Assembly (NCBI GenBank): GCA_027577595.1
Contig: JANBRJ010000004.1
Location: 310,001 to 374,000, forward strand
Source of the DNA: Coemansia sp. RSA 487
Taxonomy: Eukaryota; Kickxellomycota; Kickxellomycetes; Kickxellales; Kickxellaceae
Length of the DNA stretch: 64,000 nt
Direction of reading: 5' to 3'
Positions 1 through 9,908 of this stretch are shown here, piece after piece (position 1 is the stretch's first letter; each line of letters opens with the position of its first letter). The translations under genes were made by a program, and so were the position numbers. The notes under the pieces were generated by a model. It made no database searches. It had not been told where the DNA came from and saw nothing but the letters and a program-made list of their open reading frames with translations.

Positions 1-702
1 TAAGAGGTACGCCAATGTCTTACCTGATCCGGTTGCTGCTTGGATAAACACATCGTGCTCTGCATGTACCTCCGCATCGACGTCAAACGCATCGTTGTTT
101 GTATGCCTTGTCGAGTGTTTAGTCTTGTTAGGCGCAGGTTTACCGATAATTGCAGGAATAGCGTTATTCTGGATAGCCGTTGGATTGGTGATGTCCATCT
201 TTGCTTCCAAGAACTTGGAAATTTCTGGATCAAGCCCGATCCTCGCAAATGACGATGTATCGACCACCGCGTTGCTGGCCACCTTTTGCTCGTGCTCGTC
301 TGGATAGTACGGCAGTGACGGAATCTCGGGGTTCTTTGTAAACAGTGATGAGATAACGTGCTTACTAGCTCTGTGCGACAGCGACGCCGCTGTATTCTGG
401 GCAACCGGTTGTAGCTGCACATGGTCGTCTGTTACATTTGCTAGCTTCTTGTGCTCCCCGCTTGATCCAGTGCTCTGTGTCTGCGGCACTTTGCTTGCGT
501 TGTATGTGGGCTGTGGTGGTATTTGGTAGTTGTTGCTTTCACCTCTGGTGCTCTGAGACGTCTGTTGCTCCTTGGCATATGCTCTGCGGCTTTTCCGTGT
601 ATTGTTCCTCTTGTACTCTTGCTTTCGGTGACGGCGGGCAGCAAGTGCTATCGCGTCGCTGTCGGCAGAAGCAATATTGAGGAAAAAGCCGTCGTCCGCC
701 AT
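1..702 (-). CDS. DBP7: DEAD-box RNA helicase Dbp7/DDX31, N-terminal part (runs off the left edge)
   Basis: Reading leftward from the ATG at 702, the frame stays open to base 1 (234 codons), so only the N-terminal part is present. It begins MADDGFFLNI, which resembles the D-D-G-x-x-L-N start of Dbp7/DDX31 proteins. A basic, low-complexity stretch follows. Then comes a Q motif (NPTAIQNNAIPAI) and motif I, AATGSGKT, with the Walker lysine near residue 228. Dbp7 is a nucleolar ATP-dependent helicase needed for early 60S ribosome assembly; that role is known for the family and not shown here. The spacer between the Q motif and Walker A is enlarged, as in Dbp7 homologues. Motifs II to VI lie outside the window. 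Another DEAD-box paralogue is possible but the N-terminus argues for Dbp7. Confidence 0.83.
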   Translation of the reverse strand, partial: MADDGFFLNIASADSDAIALAARRHRKQEYKRNNTRKSRRAYAKEQQTSQSTRGESNNYQIPPQPTYNASKVPQTQSTGSSGEHKKLANVTDDHVQLQPVAQNTAASLSHRASKHVISSLFTKNPEIPSLPYYPDEHEQKVASNAVVDTSSFARIGLDPEISKFLEAKMDITNPTAIQNNAIPAIIGKPAPNKTKHSTRHTNNDAFDVDAEVHAEHDVFIQAATGSGKTLAYLL

Positions 703-1850
703 TATGTAACGTTTTTAAAATAAAAAGGAAAGGAGGTAAAAAAAAAGCTACAATAGCAAGCGAAAAGAACAAATTACTTTTTTTGGCTGTTGAGACCTTA
801 TTGATCGGGTTTTCTTGTCAAAAAAAGAAAAAAAGGTTTGTCCCTCAATCTAATTTTTGATCAGATCAACGCAATAATATACTATGGAAAGCAGACAAAC
901 AGCGAATCGAAACTATGAACTCGTTTGGCTGATCCCGACAATATTACATATCGACATATGTTGTACATCATACAAATACAATTACAGTTCAGGCAACCGT
1001 GACAAACGAAGGGCCTGAAACCACTCTTCCTCCATATCCTCCGAGTCCCGCCTCTACAACAACGAGCACATCATCTAAAAAGCACATCGTATAGGTGCTA
1101 TGGTGGCTATGAACTTTGACCTCTAGATCTGGTTCCACGTGCAGGGACCACTATCAGAAACAAGAAGCCATGTCAGGTTGTTTGGTTGGGATATCATAAG
1201 CCAAATGCACGTTTTTCAATTTCTTGGGGCTTGCTTGCAGAAATTCGCGCACAAAAGTGCAGATAAAAAAGCACTGTTCTTTCTCTTTCAAGCCGTTTTT
1301 TTCATAACGCTGAAACCGCAAAATGCACACAACAAAGGAAATGTGTCATCGATGACCACTGATGCTGCGATCTGATCCCAACAACTCGCCCATCTGTAAT
1401 GGTACAGCGTTTCCGAAAGCTATAGTAAGACAAGCTGACGCAAATGTCATATCAACAGGCATCAGTAGTTTCATCGATATGACAGTCTGTATGCAGGGGG
1501 CGTGAGAGGCGGCCAACTGGTGCAAGAAACCGGCGCTGTCTGTCCAATTAGCCCCCTGCTTTTTGTAAGCGTCAAAGGCAAAACACATGGGAAATTGCAG
1601 AATGCAGTGAAAATTTGCGCTAAGCAAAGCGATTGCGCAAAGAGGGAGGGGGAAATTAAACGCCGCTGTGTCTCTAACGTCAACTATATAAATATTCTTG
1701 TCTTTTCGGCCGCTCCAGCTCTTTATGCTTCTTTGTCTCTCCTTTGGCATCATTTAATTATTCTCTCTTTTGAATAAACCATATATCAAGTACATCTCGC
1801 CGTTTTTATCTAGTTTGTTGCACTTTGACTTTCTATTTTTTTCACTAACC
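703..1850. other. Divergent intergenic region DBP7 / OHCU decarboxylase
   Basis: About 1.1 kb of A/T-rich sequence between two divergent starts. It holds homopolymer A/T tracts near 730-835 and a TATA-like site at 1685. Short reading frames occur on both strands but none has a recognisable product. Confidence 0.5.
1685..1694 (+). promoter_or_regulatory. TATA-like element before the OHCU decarboxylase gene
   Basis: The sequence TATATAAATA lies 157 bp before the ATG at 1851 in an otherwise non-coding divergent region. The position is plausible for a promoter with a leader of about 120 nt, but no transcript data are available. Confidence 0.35.
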
Positions 1851-2387
1851 ATGTCTGCACAGCAACCATCGCTTCCCACCATCTCTGAAACCAACCACCT
1901 CGACCTGCCTGGGTTCATCAAAGTGATCTCGCTGCTCTTTGAGCCGACAGCCCTTCTAGCGCAGCGCATCTACAACTCGCGGCCATTCCAGAGCTACGAC
2001 CAGCTCTTGGACAGGGCCGACGGGCTGATCAAGCAGATGTCGCCCCTCGAGCAGCTCGAGGTCGTCAACGCACACCCGCGCATCGGCGAGAAAGCAACCA
2101 ACCTGTCGGCGCTGTCGAAGGTGGAGCAAGGAAAGCCGGCCGAGAACGAGGACGCCGTTATTGCAAAATGGGCTGAGCTCAACAAAAAGTACGAGGACAC
2201 GTACGGATTCCGCTTTGTGGTCTTTGTCAATGGAAGGAGCAAAGAGAGCTTGTTCCCAGTGGTTGAGGCGCGTATTGCGCACGGCGACAAGAACAAGGAG
2301 CTTGTCACCGGGCTTTCGGAGATGGTCGACATTGCTCGCGACCGCGCAAGGAAGCTCCAGGCTGCCTCGTCGTCACCCAAGATTTAG
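1851..2387 (+). CDS. OHCU decarboxylase (2-oxo-4-hydroxy-4-carboxy-5-ureidoimidazoline decarboxylase)
   Basis: This 178-residue protein belongs to the OHCU decarboxylase family, which turns the unstable product of uricase and HIU hydrolase into S-allantoin in purine breakdown. Visible signatures are the helical N-terminus (LPGFIKVISLLFEPTALL), the HPRIG motif with the likely catalytic histidine at residue 75, and the later GFRFVVFVNGRSKE segment that forms the substrate pocket. The length matches the usual 160-180 residues. I place the start at the ATG at 1851 (context aaccATGtct); the frame is open further upstream but has no ATG there. The C-terminus, SPKI, is not a clear peroxisomal targeting signal, so the enzyme may be cytosolic. 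Uricase and HIU hydrolase are not in this window. Confidence 0.88.
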   Translation: MSAQQPSLPTISETNHLDLPGFIKVISLLFEPTALLAQRIYNSRPFQSYDQLLDRADGLIKQMSPLEQLEVVNAHPRIGEKATNLSALSKVEQGKPAENEDAVIAKWAELNKKYEDTYGFRFVVFVNGRSKESLFPVVEARIAHGDKNKELVTGLSEMVDIARDRARKLQAASSSPKI

Positions 2388-2540
2388 CAAGTGCCACTGA
2401 AACTGTTTCCCATGTCTTGTGAATAAACTCCTCTTAGCCTTATCAGCCAAGCAAGATGTCTTTATTATCAAGTTCAATATGCTGTTCTGTTCAATGACTT
2501 CCTCTTTTAGGAAGTCCCAAGAGGAGAAACAAGATGAAGG

Positions 2541-3029
2541 TCAGAATTTAGGAATTGTGATAATAACGTCGGAGCCATGGAAAATCGCCGTCATCCGCTC
2601 GACGCAGGCAGATGGCGGTAGCGGCAAATCCTTTTCGAACTGCCCGAGCTGGCGTTCAGTAACCTTGTCGGCTCCGCTCTGGTAAACAGCGCTGCTGCTG
2701 CATTCACCGTATATCTTTATCCGGCCACGCGTATCCGTGTCGATGTGCACCTGGTTCCGCGGTACATCCGGCAAATGCGCGACCACTACGATCTGTGCAT
2801 CCGTCTCGTGTCTCTCTGTCCTTGGCATCCATAGCCCTGATGAGACACTTGCTATCGTTGAATCAACATCCTGGTTCTCGGGTCGCCCGGTGTCCTGCCG
2901 CAGTGTCTCGATGCTTCCAAAGAAGCCGTTGAAAAACGCTTCCATATCCTCGCCGGACCTGGCTATGGCCTCGCCAGCGTCATGCTGCTGTCCTTGACTA
3001 CCGCCTGGGACGGCGTTCTGTGTTGCCAT
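2541..3029 (-). CDS. Small heat shock protein (HSP20/alpha-crystallin family)
   Basis: A 162-residue HSP20-type chaperone. The alpha-crystallin domain covers roughly residues 65-162. It has the usual pattern of a beta-rich core (AQIVVVAHLPDVPRNQVHID, then GRIKIYGE), the segment F-E-K-D-L-P-L-P, and a closing strand, SDVIITIPKF. These proteins bind unfolding clients and prevent aggregation. The N-terminal arm is short and Gln/Gly-rich. I chose the ATG at 3029 (MATQNAV); another in-frame ATG lies at 3056. A TATA-like stretch at about 3040-3048 falls between the two. If it is functional, it would argue for a start further in, so the start is uncertain. The gene converges with the OHCU decarboxylase gene and diverges from FUR1. 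Confidence 0.8.
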   Translation of the reverse strand: MATQNAVPGGSQGQQHDAGEAIARSGEDMEAFFNGFFGSIETLRQDTGRPENQDVDSTIASVSSGLWMPRTERHETDAQIVVVAHLPDVPRNQVHIDTDTRGRIKIYGECSSSAVYQSGADKVTERQLGQFEKDLPLPPSACVERMTAIFHGSDVIITIPKF

Positions 3030-3394
3030 GATGGCTCCGTATTTATATCGACGCAATGCTAGACGGTGCTTATGTACAAGATAATAGGATACAATGCAAT
3101 ATATTCACTTTCGCAGATTGAAATGGGGAAAGAGAGAACAGATGAAATGGTCATCTTCTTCAGCCTGTCTTTTGCTGTGTTACCAATCTCCCCTACTCCT
3201 CTGCTCATCATCCATGGGTGATACTTTGATGCATTTCACACTTTCCTAGTTCTCCCTACCTCTTCTCTTATCTCTGTAGATTTGATAGCGTTTCTATACT
3301 TTATATCCAATTATATTTCCGACGGTATATACAAGCCGTTTTTTGACAAGCGGTCTCTCAACAATATAAAACCCGCAACAAACTACGTGTAACC
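3030..3394. other. Divergent promoter region HSP20 / FUR1
   Basis: A 365-bp region between two divergent starts. It is pyrimidine-rich near 3180-3300. A TATAAAA motif at 3365 lies only 24 bp before the FUR1 ATG, too close for a normal leader. I saw no convincing heat shock element array. Confidence 0.4.
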
Positions 3395-4202
3395 ATGGTA
3401 AGTACTGCAGCTGGATGGCAGCATTCCTGCGACAACCAGGGCCAACTTCCCCTCCGCAAACTCTCGCTCAGAAAATAGCAATGTATGCTGATTCACAGCC
3501 ATGTATTCTGTCTGCCCTTTGTCTGATATGCTCTAGTCAGCATACGAGAAGGTCGCAAACCACCCGCGGTTCCATATGCTCCTGCAGACCAACCAGCTAA
3601 AGGGCCTGATGACGATAATCCGCGACAAGGACACCAAGCGCGGCGACTTTGTCTTCTACTCTGATCGTATCATCCGTCTGCTCGTTGAGGAGGGCCTCAA
3701 CTACCTGCCTGTTGTCGAAAAGACGGTCACCACGCCCATGGATGTTCCGTTCCGAGGCGTGGCCTTCGAGGGCAGGATCTGCGGCGTGTCGATTATGCGC
3801 GCAGGCGAATCCATGGAGCAAGGCCTGCGCGATGTTTGCACCAGCGTTCGGATAGGAAAGGTGCTGATCCAGCGCGACGAGCGCACCGCCCAACCAAAGC
3901 TCTACTACTCGAAGCTGCCCAAGGATATCGCCGACCGGTGGGTCTTGCTACTCGACCCTATGCTGGCCACCGGCGGATCGGCGCGCAAATGCATCGAAGT
4001 GCTCCAGGAGGCAGGCGTCAAGGAGGAACGCATCCTCTTTATCAACCTCATATGCGCCCCAGAAGGTGTCCTCTCGATGCTGGAAATGTTCCCAAAGCTT
4101 CAGATTATATCCGCAGAGCTCGATGAGGGCATGGATGTGCAAAAATTCCTTCTTCCTGGATTGGGCGACTTTGGCGATAGATATTTCGGCACTGACGAGT
4201 AG
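3395..4202 (+). CDS. FUR1: Uracil phosphoribosyltransferase (one intron)
   Basis: Converts uracil and PRPP to UMP in pyrimidine salvage. The start codon ATG (3395-3397) is an exon by itself: the donor GTAAGT follows at once, and the acceptor TAG at 3534-3536 restores the frame as M-SAYEKVANHPRFHMLL. The intron is 3398-3536 (139 bp). The alternative CAG acceptor four bases later breaks the frame. The mature product is 222 residues, normal for the family. Visible motifs are the PRPP loop LLDPMLATGGSA, the uracil-binding end GDFGDRYFGTDE, and the conserved MRAGESME segment. The gene converges with the SAF4 gene. A single-codon first exon is unusual and would be missed by simple gene callers. Confidence 0.93.
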
Positions 4203-4319
4203 AACGGCCTCCTATTCCCCTTTTCTCTTCTCTTTCTTATTTTTTTACCGACGGATCCATCTGTCACTTAGCAACAGAAGACATGTTTTGTTTTCAAGCA
4301 GCCATTATGCCCGTTGTTC

Positions 4320-5478
4320 TCAGCCATTGTCGTGCTGATCTGAGGATTCAGACGACTGTGATCCATAGACCAGCGAAAGTCTCGCAAGCGCATCATTAGT
4401 TCCGGGCTCCTTTGGGCTCTCTGGTTTGATTCCTAGATCGGATGGTGCGCCAAAATGGCCAATAGAAGACGAAGCAAACGGATCCAGCTCGCTCAGCCTT
4501 TTCCTAACAACCCTGTTCTTTAAACTCGGTTTGCCATCCCGTTTTGCTGTGTCGAACAATGGTCGGGCAGCGCACTCAAGTCTTGTTCGTTTCCTCCGAG
4601 TTGCCTCGTCTGCATTATCGCCGTATTCCACAACAGATGCCTCAATCGAGTCGGTTGCTTCCGCTGGCAAAATTGGCACATTGATCCCCATGCGTTCCTG
4701 GATCTCATCCGACTCGCGCTTGTTTCTCTCTCGCTGCCTGCGTCCTACCCGAAATGTATCGCGCAGTTTCGAGTTGGCACGGTCTGCATTCCTCCAATGC
4801 TTATCGCTGTCTCTCTACATGTAGATATCCGGGTAGACATTTAATAGACATTGCCATTACACAGCCTAATTCTTCATATGCATTCGATTTTACGCCATCA
4901 ATCGTAATACAGGTTCTTACCTTTAGCGATGCCAATCGATCTATTGCCTGTGCTGCTCGTTTCTTTCTGTGTTCGGCAAGCTCCAGCTCTCGCAGTGTTC
5001 TGTTCCCCTTTCCACCAGATGATGCGTTTGCTGGGGCATTGGCCATGTCAATGATATCCTCGCCAAACGTCTCGTCATCCCCGGCACCGCCACCTCCCCC
5101 ATCAGAATCCTCCGCCTCTAATTTCTTCCTCGCTCCACTCACAATCACATACGATGCTGATTCTGGATCTGTTCGCAGCGCAATCCACTGCTTGCTGCAC
5201 AGGCGGCACTTGAGCCGAAAGTTCCACACGGGTACCGAATTAAGGAAGTTTCCTGTTTTAGTTTTCTCCGCGTTGAACCGCAACCCCTTTGCAAGCAATT
5301 CGCCGCATCCATGGCACCACATACTGAACGGCAATGCCATCCTGACGACGAGTATTCCCTCGTCCAGTTTGCGTGCGCGGCTGCGGAGCGGGTGTTGTCC
5401 TACAAACTGGTTCACTGATCCCTTGCTGGGGTCCCAGTCAGGAGGATAGTATTTGTTAATGGCCTTGCGTTCCGCCAT
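4320..5478 (-). CDS. SAF4: SAF4/CCDC130-type spliceosome factor (YJU2 family, one intron)
   Basis: The N-terminus MAERKAINKYYPPDWDPSKG is diagnostic of the CCDC130/Saf4 branch of the YJU2/Cwf16 family. These proteins join the spliceosome around the catalytic steps. A zinc-binding pair, WCHGCG and CRLC, lies in the first 100 residues. It is followed by TDPESASYVIVSGA, the conserved family segment. Exon 1 is 5478-4921, and the donor GTAAGA starts at 4920. Exon 2 runs 4814-4320 after a TAG acceptor at 4817-4815, giving a 106-bp intron. The spliced protein is 350 residues and ends in a basic, charged tail, as expected. If the intron is kept, the frame stays open for about 38 more codons, so a retained form would make a truncated protein of 225 residues. 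Confidence 0.88.
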
Positions 5479-5708
5479 TAGCGTGTATTTACAGGATTTG
5501 CAATAATGTGAATGATCTAGATATGTTTGTGATAGATATACGTACTCATGTTTTTAAAGAAAAAATAGCCAGGCAGCTAGACTTGATGGATATAAGCAAG
5601 TGTTTGTTGTGATAAAGTATGGTTTTAATTTAGTTCATTGTATCTTTGCCAAAAGCAAAAAGTAAGCATTCCACCACACGTCCTGGGCATCAAAGAAACA
5701 CACAACAT

Positions 5709-6359
5709 CTATGGCTTGTTCTGAAGCTCCTTAAGCGCCTCTGGATCCATATTGGCCTGCAGCTTGGGCAAGATAAAGATGGCAAGCAGCGAGGCGCCAA
5801 CCATCATCATGTACGGGTTAGAGAACATGGCCACGATATTGAATCCCTGGCGCGGTGTGAAAAACTCATACTTCTGGGCTGCGCTGAGCTGCAGCGGGTA
5901 CGCCAGAATTGGTGCACTTTCTGACCACTCGGTGCCGATCTGCACGTAACGTGCGGCAATCGATGCTTTGCCATCTTCCTTGGTTGAAATTCGCACGTGG
6001 ATCTTTGGGAATACGTAGTCGGCGCTGGATACTTCGAGAAGCGAGTCGCCTAGTTGCACGTTTTCGACGGTAAATGTCCCGTCGTTTTTGATAAACCCTG
6101 TGTGCTCGCCGCCGTTAACAACAATCCGTGCACTTGCTGCAAGCGCAGATACATCGCTCAGAACGGCATTGGCCATGATAGACCCACGCACGCGATATGT
6201 TTTCTCCGAGTCAGCAATCGCAGTCGTTGTAAGAAGCGCCAGCAGCAGAAGCACGCTACACGATAATAAAACATTAAACCATGCTGAGAAAGAGCCATTA
6301 GAAATTTCGCATAGACAATCCGTGCAATTGTTTTTGGCGTATGTTTTGTGAGATCGCAT
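5709..6359 (-). CDS. EMC7: ER membrane protein complex subunit 7
   Basis: A 216-residue protein of the EMC7/Sop4 family, a subunit of the ER membrane protein complex that inserts membrane proteins. It has a hydrophobic signal segment at about residues 27-48. A lumenal beta-sandwich follows, with the family phrase G-F-I-K-N-D-G-T-F-T-V-E-N-V. A membrane helix near residues 175-195 is followed by the hallmark tail LPKLQANMDPEALKELQNKP. Some 26 residues precede the signal hydrophobic core, which is long; no other ATG lies before the core. The gene diverges from the ATRIP-like gene and lies 230 bp downstream of the SAF4 start on the same strand. Confidence 0.88.
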   Translation of the reverse strand: MRSHKTYAKNNCTDCLCEISNGSFSAWFNVLLSCSVLLLLALLTTTAIADSEKTYRVRGSIMANAVLSDVSALAASARIVVNGGEHTGFIKNDGTFTVENVQLGDSLLEVSSADYVFPKIHVRISTKEDGKASIAARYVQIGTEWSESAPILAYPLQLSAAQKYEFFTPRQGFNIVAMFSNPYMMMVGASLLAIFILPKLQANMDPEALKELQNKP

Positions 6360-6892
6360 TATCTAATTAATGCTTCCTTATAGGACCTGTGCCAACTCCA
6401 GATATGGCGTTTGTGTACCTTTGCATTACGAGAAATGACCGACGCAGCATGAGTGAATTTCTGTCAAAAAAAAGGCACAACAAAGAGGGGATTAGAAGCA
6501 ATTAAAAACCGAAAATATACAAAATCGAAAGAAAGGTGGGTGTGGCTGCTTGATTGAAATTTTGTGTCCCCTTTGACTCTTTTTAGCGGCTGCGGTTCAA
6601 AGAATCGAAATATAAACATTCCTCCTCTATTTTTCTTCACTGATATCTACTTTTCACTTGTACTGATACTATAGTTAATTCCAGGGCCCCAGGCGAAAAG
6701 ACAACGCGGCCCTCATTACGCGCCTTGCCTTTATTGACACTTAGAATGCCAAGGTAGAGGAGTCGCATAGGTCTTCTGAATCAGCAGCAGTAGCAACAAA
6801 ATTCACATACAGTGTTGGTCGACAGACCTTGCATTCAAAAACTATATAAAGTAGATTTTTGTACATACACGGCACAGACAACCCAAGACAGC
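6360..6892. other. Divergent promoter region EMC7 / ATRIP-like gene
   Basis: A 533-bp spacer between divergent genes. It contains a TATA-like site at 6844 and A-rich tracts near 6460-6540. I saw no further gene. Confidence 0.4.
6844..6851 (+). promoter_or_regulatory. TATA-like element before the ATRIP-like gene
   Basis: TATATAAA lies 42 bp before the chosen ATG at 6893. That distance suits a TATA box with a very short leader. It also argues against using in-frame codons further upstream (open to about 6812) as the start. Confidence 0.4.
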
Positions 6893-9730
6893 ATGATAAC
6901 CCAGAAGCAACGGGAGAGGAGCGGTGGCACGCCTCGACGAAACCCGTACCCCTCAGACAGCGAAGCAGCCACACCGAGAGTCGGGACTGCTGTGTCACAG
7001 GAGAGAGCATCGACGGCCACAAAGTCGATAGATCGGCTACAGCACCAGCAACAAACAGGGCGTGTGGCGTCACTTGCGATGTCCGGTAACATAGCCAGTT
7101 TAGGGACTAGTGATTACGGCAGCGGCGGTGGCCGCAACGACACCGACGAGATGGACGCCATCTGGGACGAACTCGATAACATGGAGCTGGACTCACAAAC
7201 AATGCGCCAGTTGACAGAAACCGAGGAGCAATTTTACGCCACACAGCACTTTGTCGAGTCTGCTGATTTGGCGCTTTCACAAGAGTTTACAGAATCAAAA
7301 CACGACACCTCTACAGGTGGCCGTAGCGTTATGCGGTGTACTAGCGCGGATGGGGGACCTGCACATGGGTCGCGTGTGGTTCCCCATGGTCCATCGACAA
7401 GATCTGTCCCTGTCACGCCATCTGCTCCACAGCCTGTGTACATATCCGACAGCGATTCATCTGAATACCCAAGCGTAGAGAAGAACCCACTGCATGAACA
7501 TGTCGCTGGAGGGGCCGTTAGAGACCGCAGCGGTTCGCTAAAGTACACTAATCAACACCAGCAGCCTCAGACAAACAGCCATGGGCACCCGAATGCACGG
7601 ATGTCGTCCTCGAGAGGAAAAGTGAACCTCTATCAGCGCCTTGCGCAGCATATTCCACCCCGACCTGGGAACGACCTTGCCCCACCCAGCAAACCATCGC
7701 TGACAATACAAAAGCACATTGGGCATAGTGCCCAGGAGCGCAATCAGCAGTCGCAGCCGAAGCGGTATAAACCAGAATCCCTTTCAATTAGCGCCGCACT
7801 GAATCCCACAATCGACCTAAATACAAGCAGTACGCTCACACCTCCCTCCAGCAGATTCAAGTACCACCAAACCCACGCAAACTCTACGCATAGACCAAAT
7901 GTTTCTTCTTCCTTATTACCTGCATCGCCTAATATCTATGCTCATGCAGACCAGTCGGGCTTTGCTGAGGAGATCGAGCGACTACGCGCAGAAAATGAAA
8001 GCATGCGTGCCGAGACAGACCAACTAAAGGCGCAACTGTATACGAAGGACGGAGAGGTGCGGATCGTGCGCGATAATCTTGCGCGGACAGAAATAAGCTA
8101 CACCCAGCTGCAAGAACAGCTTGCGAACCAAAAATCAAAGTCAGAAGCTGAGCATAAGCTAGCCGAAGGGAAGCTGCAGAGCGAGATTGACCGCCTGAAG
8201 ACAGAGATGTTTTTCCAGCAGCAGGAGGCACAGATGGCTGCTATTTCGGCCAGCGGCGCCAGTGCTACGCAGACACCGCGTGCATCGCGGGCACCTCATG
8301 CTGTTAAGCGTGCCAATACAGCCGAAAAGAACACAGGTATCATCAATGCTAAACCATGCAGAGTGGTGGATTATCCTACAATGGAGGACTTTGAATCGCC
8401 ACCAAACCAGAAAACCACAGGCAGCGGGGCTATAAACATAATCGCACCAGACACCCCTTCGCCAAGGGTGGTAGCCGCAAAACAGGACAGCCAAGCTGGG
8501 CTCCAAAAAGCACAGCCCGGTTGTCCGAGTTCTGCTACGTACCAGGCAAATTCCATGCTGTTGGAAATGCTACAGAGCGTGGTTGACCAGTCTGACGCCG
8601 ATTTTAGCAATGTGGTTTCGCTGTCGATCCAACTGTCTAGCGTGGCAGGGGACCCGTCTTCCACACAGATAAATGCATTTCAGTCCAGTGTTTGCAACGT
8701 TCTGACCAAGCTGGCTCAGGAAGAAAGCTACAGACAGCTGTCTGCAGTGCTTAGGCTTCTTTTGCGTGTTCTGACAACGCTCGATGAGTTTTGTGCGACC
8801 TGGCTCCACGATCCGGCAGTATGCGAAGCTGGTGCCCAGACGCTGAGCCCTCTGTTAAAAAGTACAGCCGCTACAGCTTCTGTCTCGGTAGGAAACAGCC
8901 GTACTCGCCAGCTCTCGGCTGCTTTAAATTCGACGCTGCGGACCACAGTTCGAACGGCTTCAAAGCTGCAGCCGGCAAGTAGCAAGAACACAAGTCTTGC
9001 AATGGCAATATCTCTGCAATGCAAGCTAATCACTCGTGTCATATCAGCCCAGCCAGAAACAGCCCTAAGCGACAAAGCATGGGAAACATTTGATCCTTGC
9101 CTAGAAACCACTCCGCTGCTGACGCCCCGCTTACATCTAGATGCCCTTGTTGGGGTTCTCGAGGTTGTAACAGTGCTTATTCAGGTGTCGCCAAGCGCAT
9201 GGAGGTTCATACGAAATGCTCCTGGTAATTTTGAACAATTTCTGATGGCTGCTATACGGCGGCTGCAGCGGGCGTTTGCAGACAATGACAGCCTGGTTCT
9301 GGATGGTGAGCGCTCGCTTTTGGTACTCATCGCATCAGCAATAGTCACGCATGAAGACGACACGCCTATGCTAGTAAACGGGATGAAGCGGTTCACAACC
9401 GCGCTTGTCCAGTGGTTTATCGATGAGCATCAGTCGCTGACCTTAAAGAGTAGGTATCGCGGCCAGTTGGCTAGCTCCAGAAGGCTGCAAGTATTTTTCG
9501 AGTACACAAAGTGTCTTAATGTCGTTCTGTCCGAGGTCGACGATGTAGCAGAGCTTCTTGGGGGCGACAATTCGCCACTGTTTTTTGCATTTGTCACTAC
9601 TTGCACAAGAATGAGCATTGGCGAGGGCGCATTTGTAGAGATATCCTCGATGCGCGAGCTTGCTGCTGACCTGCTTGCCTACGTGGTGACCGAAGAGCAG
9701 GCGTTGTCTATCCAAGGGTTGATGGCATGA
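6893..9730 (+). CDS. ATRIP/Rad26/Lcd1-like DNA damage checkpoint protein
   Basis: A 945-residue protein that I assign to the ATRIP family, the partner that brings the ATR/Mec1/Rad3 kinase to RPA-coated single-stranded DNA. Support: an acidic N-terminal stretch (DAIWDELDNMELDSQ, near residue 90) resembling the RPA-binding region. A coiled coil lies at about residues 357-450 and contains LYTKDGEVRIVRDNL and EIDRLKTEMFFQQQEA, close to the ATRIP signature (K-D-G-E-I-x-I-L-R-D-x-L, then L-K-T-E-x-x-F-K). A long helical C-terminal half follows, as expected for the ATR-binding repeats. The region between is Ser/Pro/Gln-rich and probably disordered. The sequence is otherwise divergent, so the name rests mainly on the coiled-coil motif. 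Confidence 0.7.
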   Translation: MITQKQRERSGGTPRRNPYPSDSEAATPRVGTAVSQERASTATKSIDRLQHQQQTGRVASLAMSGNIASLGTSDYGSGGGRNDTDEMDAIWDELDNMELDSQTMRQLTETEEQFYATQHFVESADLALSQEFTESKHDTSTGGRSVMRCTSADGGPAHGSRVVPHGPSTRSVPVTPSAPQPVYISDSDSSEYPSVEKNPLHEHVAGGAVRDRSGSLKYTNQHQQPQTNSHGHPNARMSSSRGKVNLYQRLAQHIPPRPGNDLAPPSKPSLTIQKHIGHSAQERNQQSQPKRYKPESLSISAALNPTIDLNTSSTLTPPSSRFKYHQTHANSTHRPNVSSSLLPASPNIYAHADQSGFAEEIERLRAENESMRAETDQLKAQLYTKDGEVRIVRDNLARTEISYTQLQEQLANQKSKSEAEHKLAEGKLQSEIDRLKTEMFFQQQEAQMAAISASGASATQTPRASRAPHAVKRANTAEKNTGIINAKPCRVVDYPTMEDFESPPNQKTTGSGAINIIAPDTPSPRVVAAKQDSQAGLQKAQPGCPSSATYQANSMLLEMLQSVVDQSDADFSNVVSLSIQLSSVAGDPSSTQINAFQSSVCNVLTKLAQEESYRQLSAVLRLLLRVLTTLDEFCATWLHDPAVCEAGAQTLSPLLKSTAATASVSVGNSRTRQLSAALNSTLRTTVRTASKLQPASSKNTSLAMAISLQCKLITRVISAQPETALSDKAWETFDPCLETTPLLTPRLHLDALVGVLEVVTVLIQVSPSAWRFIRNAPGNFEQFLMAAIRRLQRAFADNDSLVLDGERSLLVLIASAIVTHEDDTPMLVNGMKRFTTALVQWFIDEHQSLTLKSRYRGQLASSRRLQVFFEYTKCLNVVLSEVDDVAELLGGDNSPLFFAFVTTCTRMSIGEGAFVEISSMRELAADLLAYVVTEEQALSIQGLMA

Positions 9731-9908
9731 ATGAAGAAGAGTCCCACCAGTACCCTTGCTCTACCCTACCTAATAATATATCTTTGGCTGGTTTTCGCCC
9801 ACATATCTCTTTGCATGTATTATTGAAAATAAAAAGACATCAGAACAGTAGTATAGGTAGCCATTGCTGGTGTGATATTGGAGGGAAAAAAGGTACTGCT
9901 CTACCAAG

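Noticed and set aside
1346-1777. Overlapping frames on both strands before the OHCU gene
   Set aside because: No motif, and the region carries the likely promoter.
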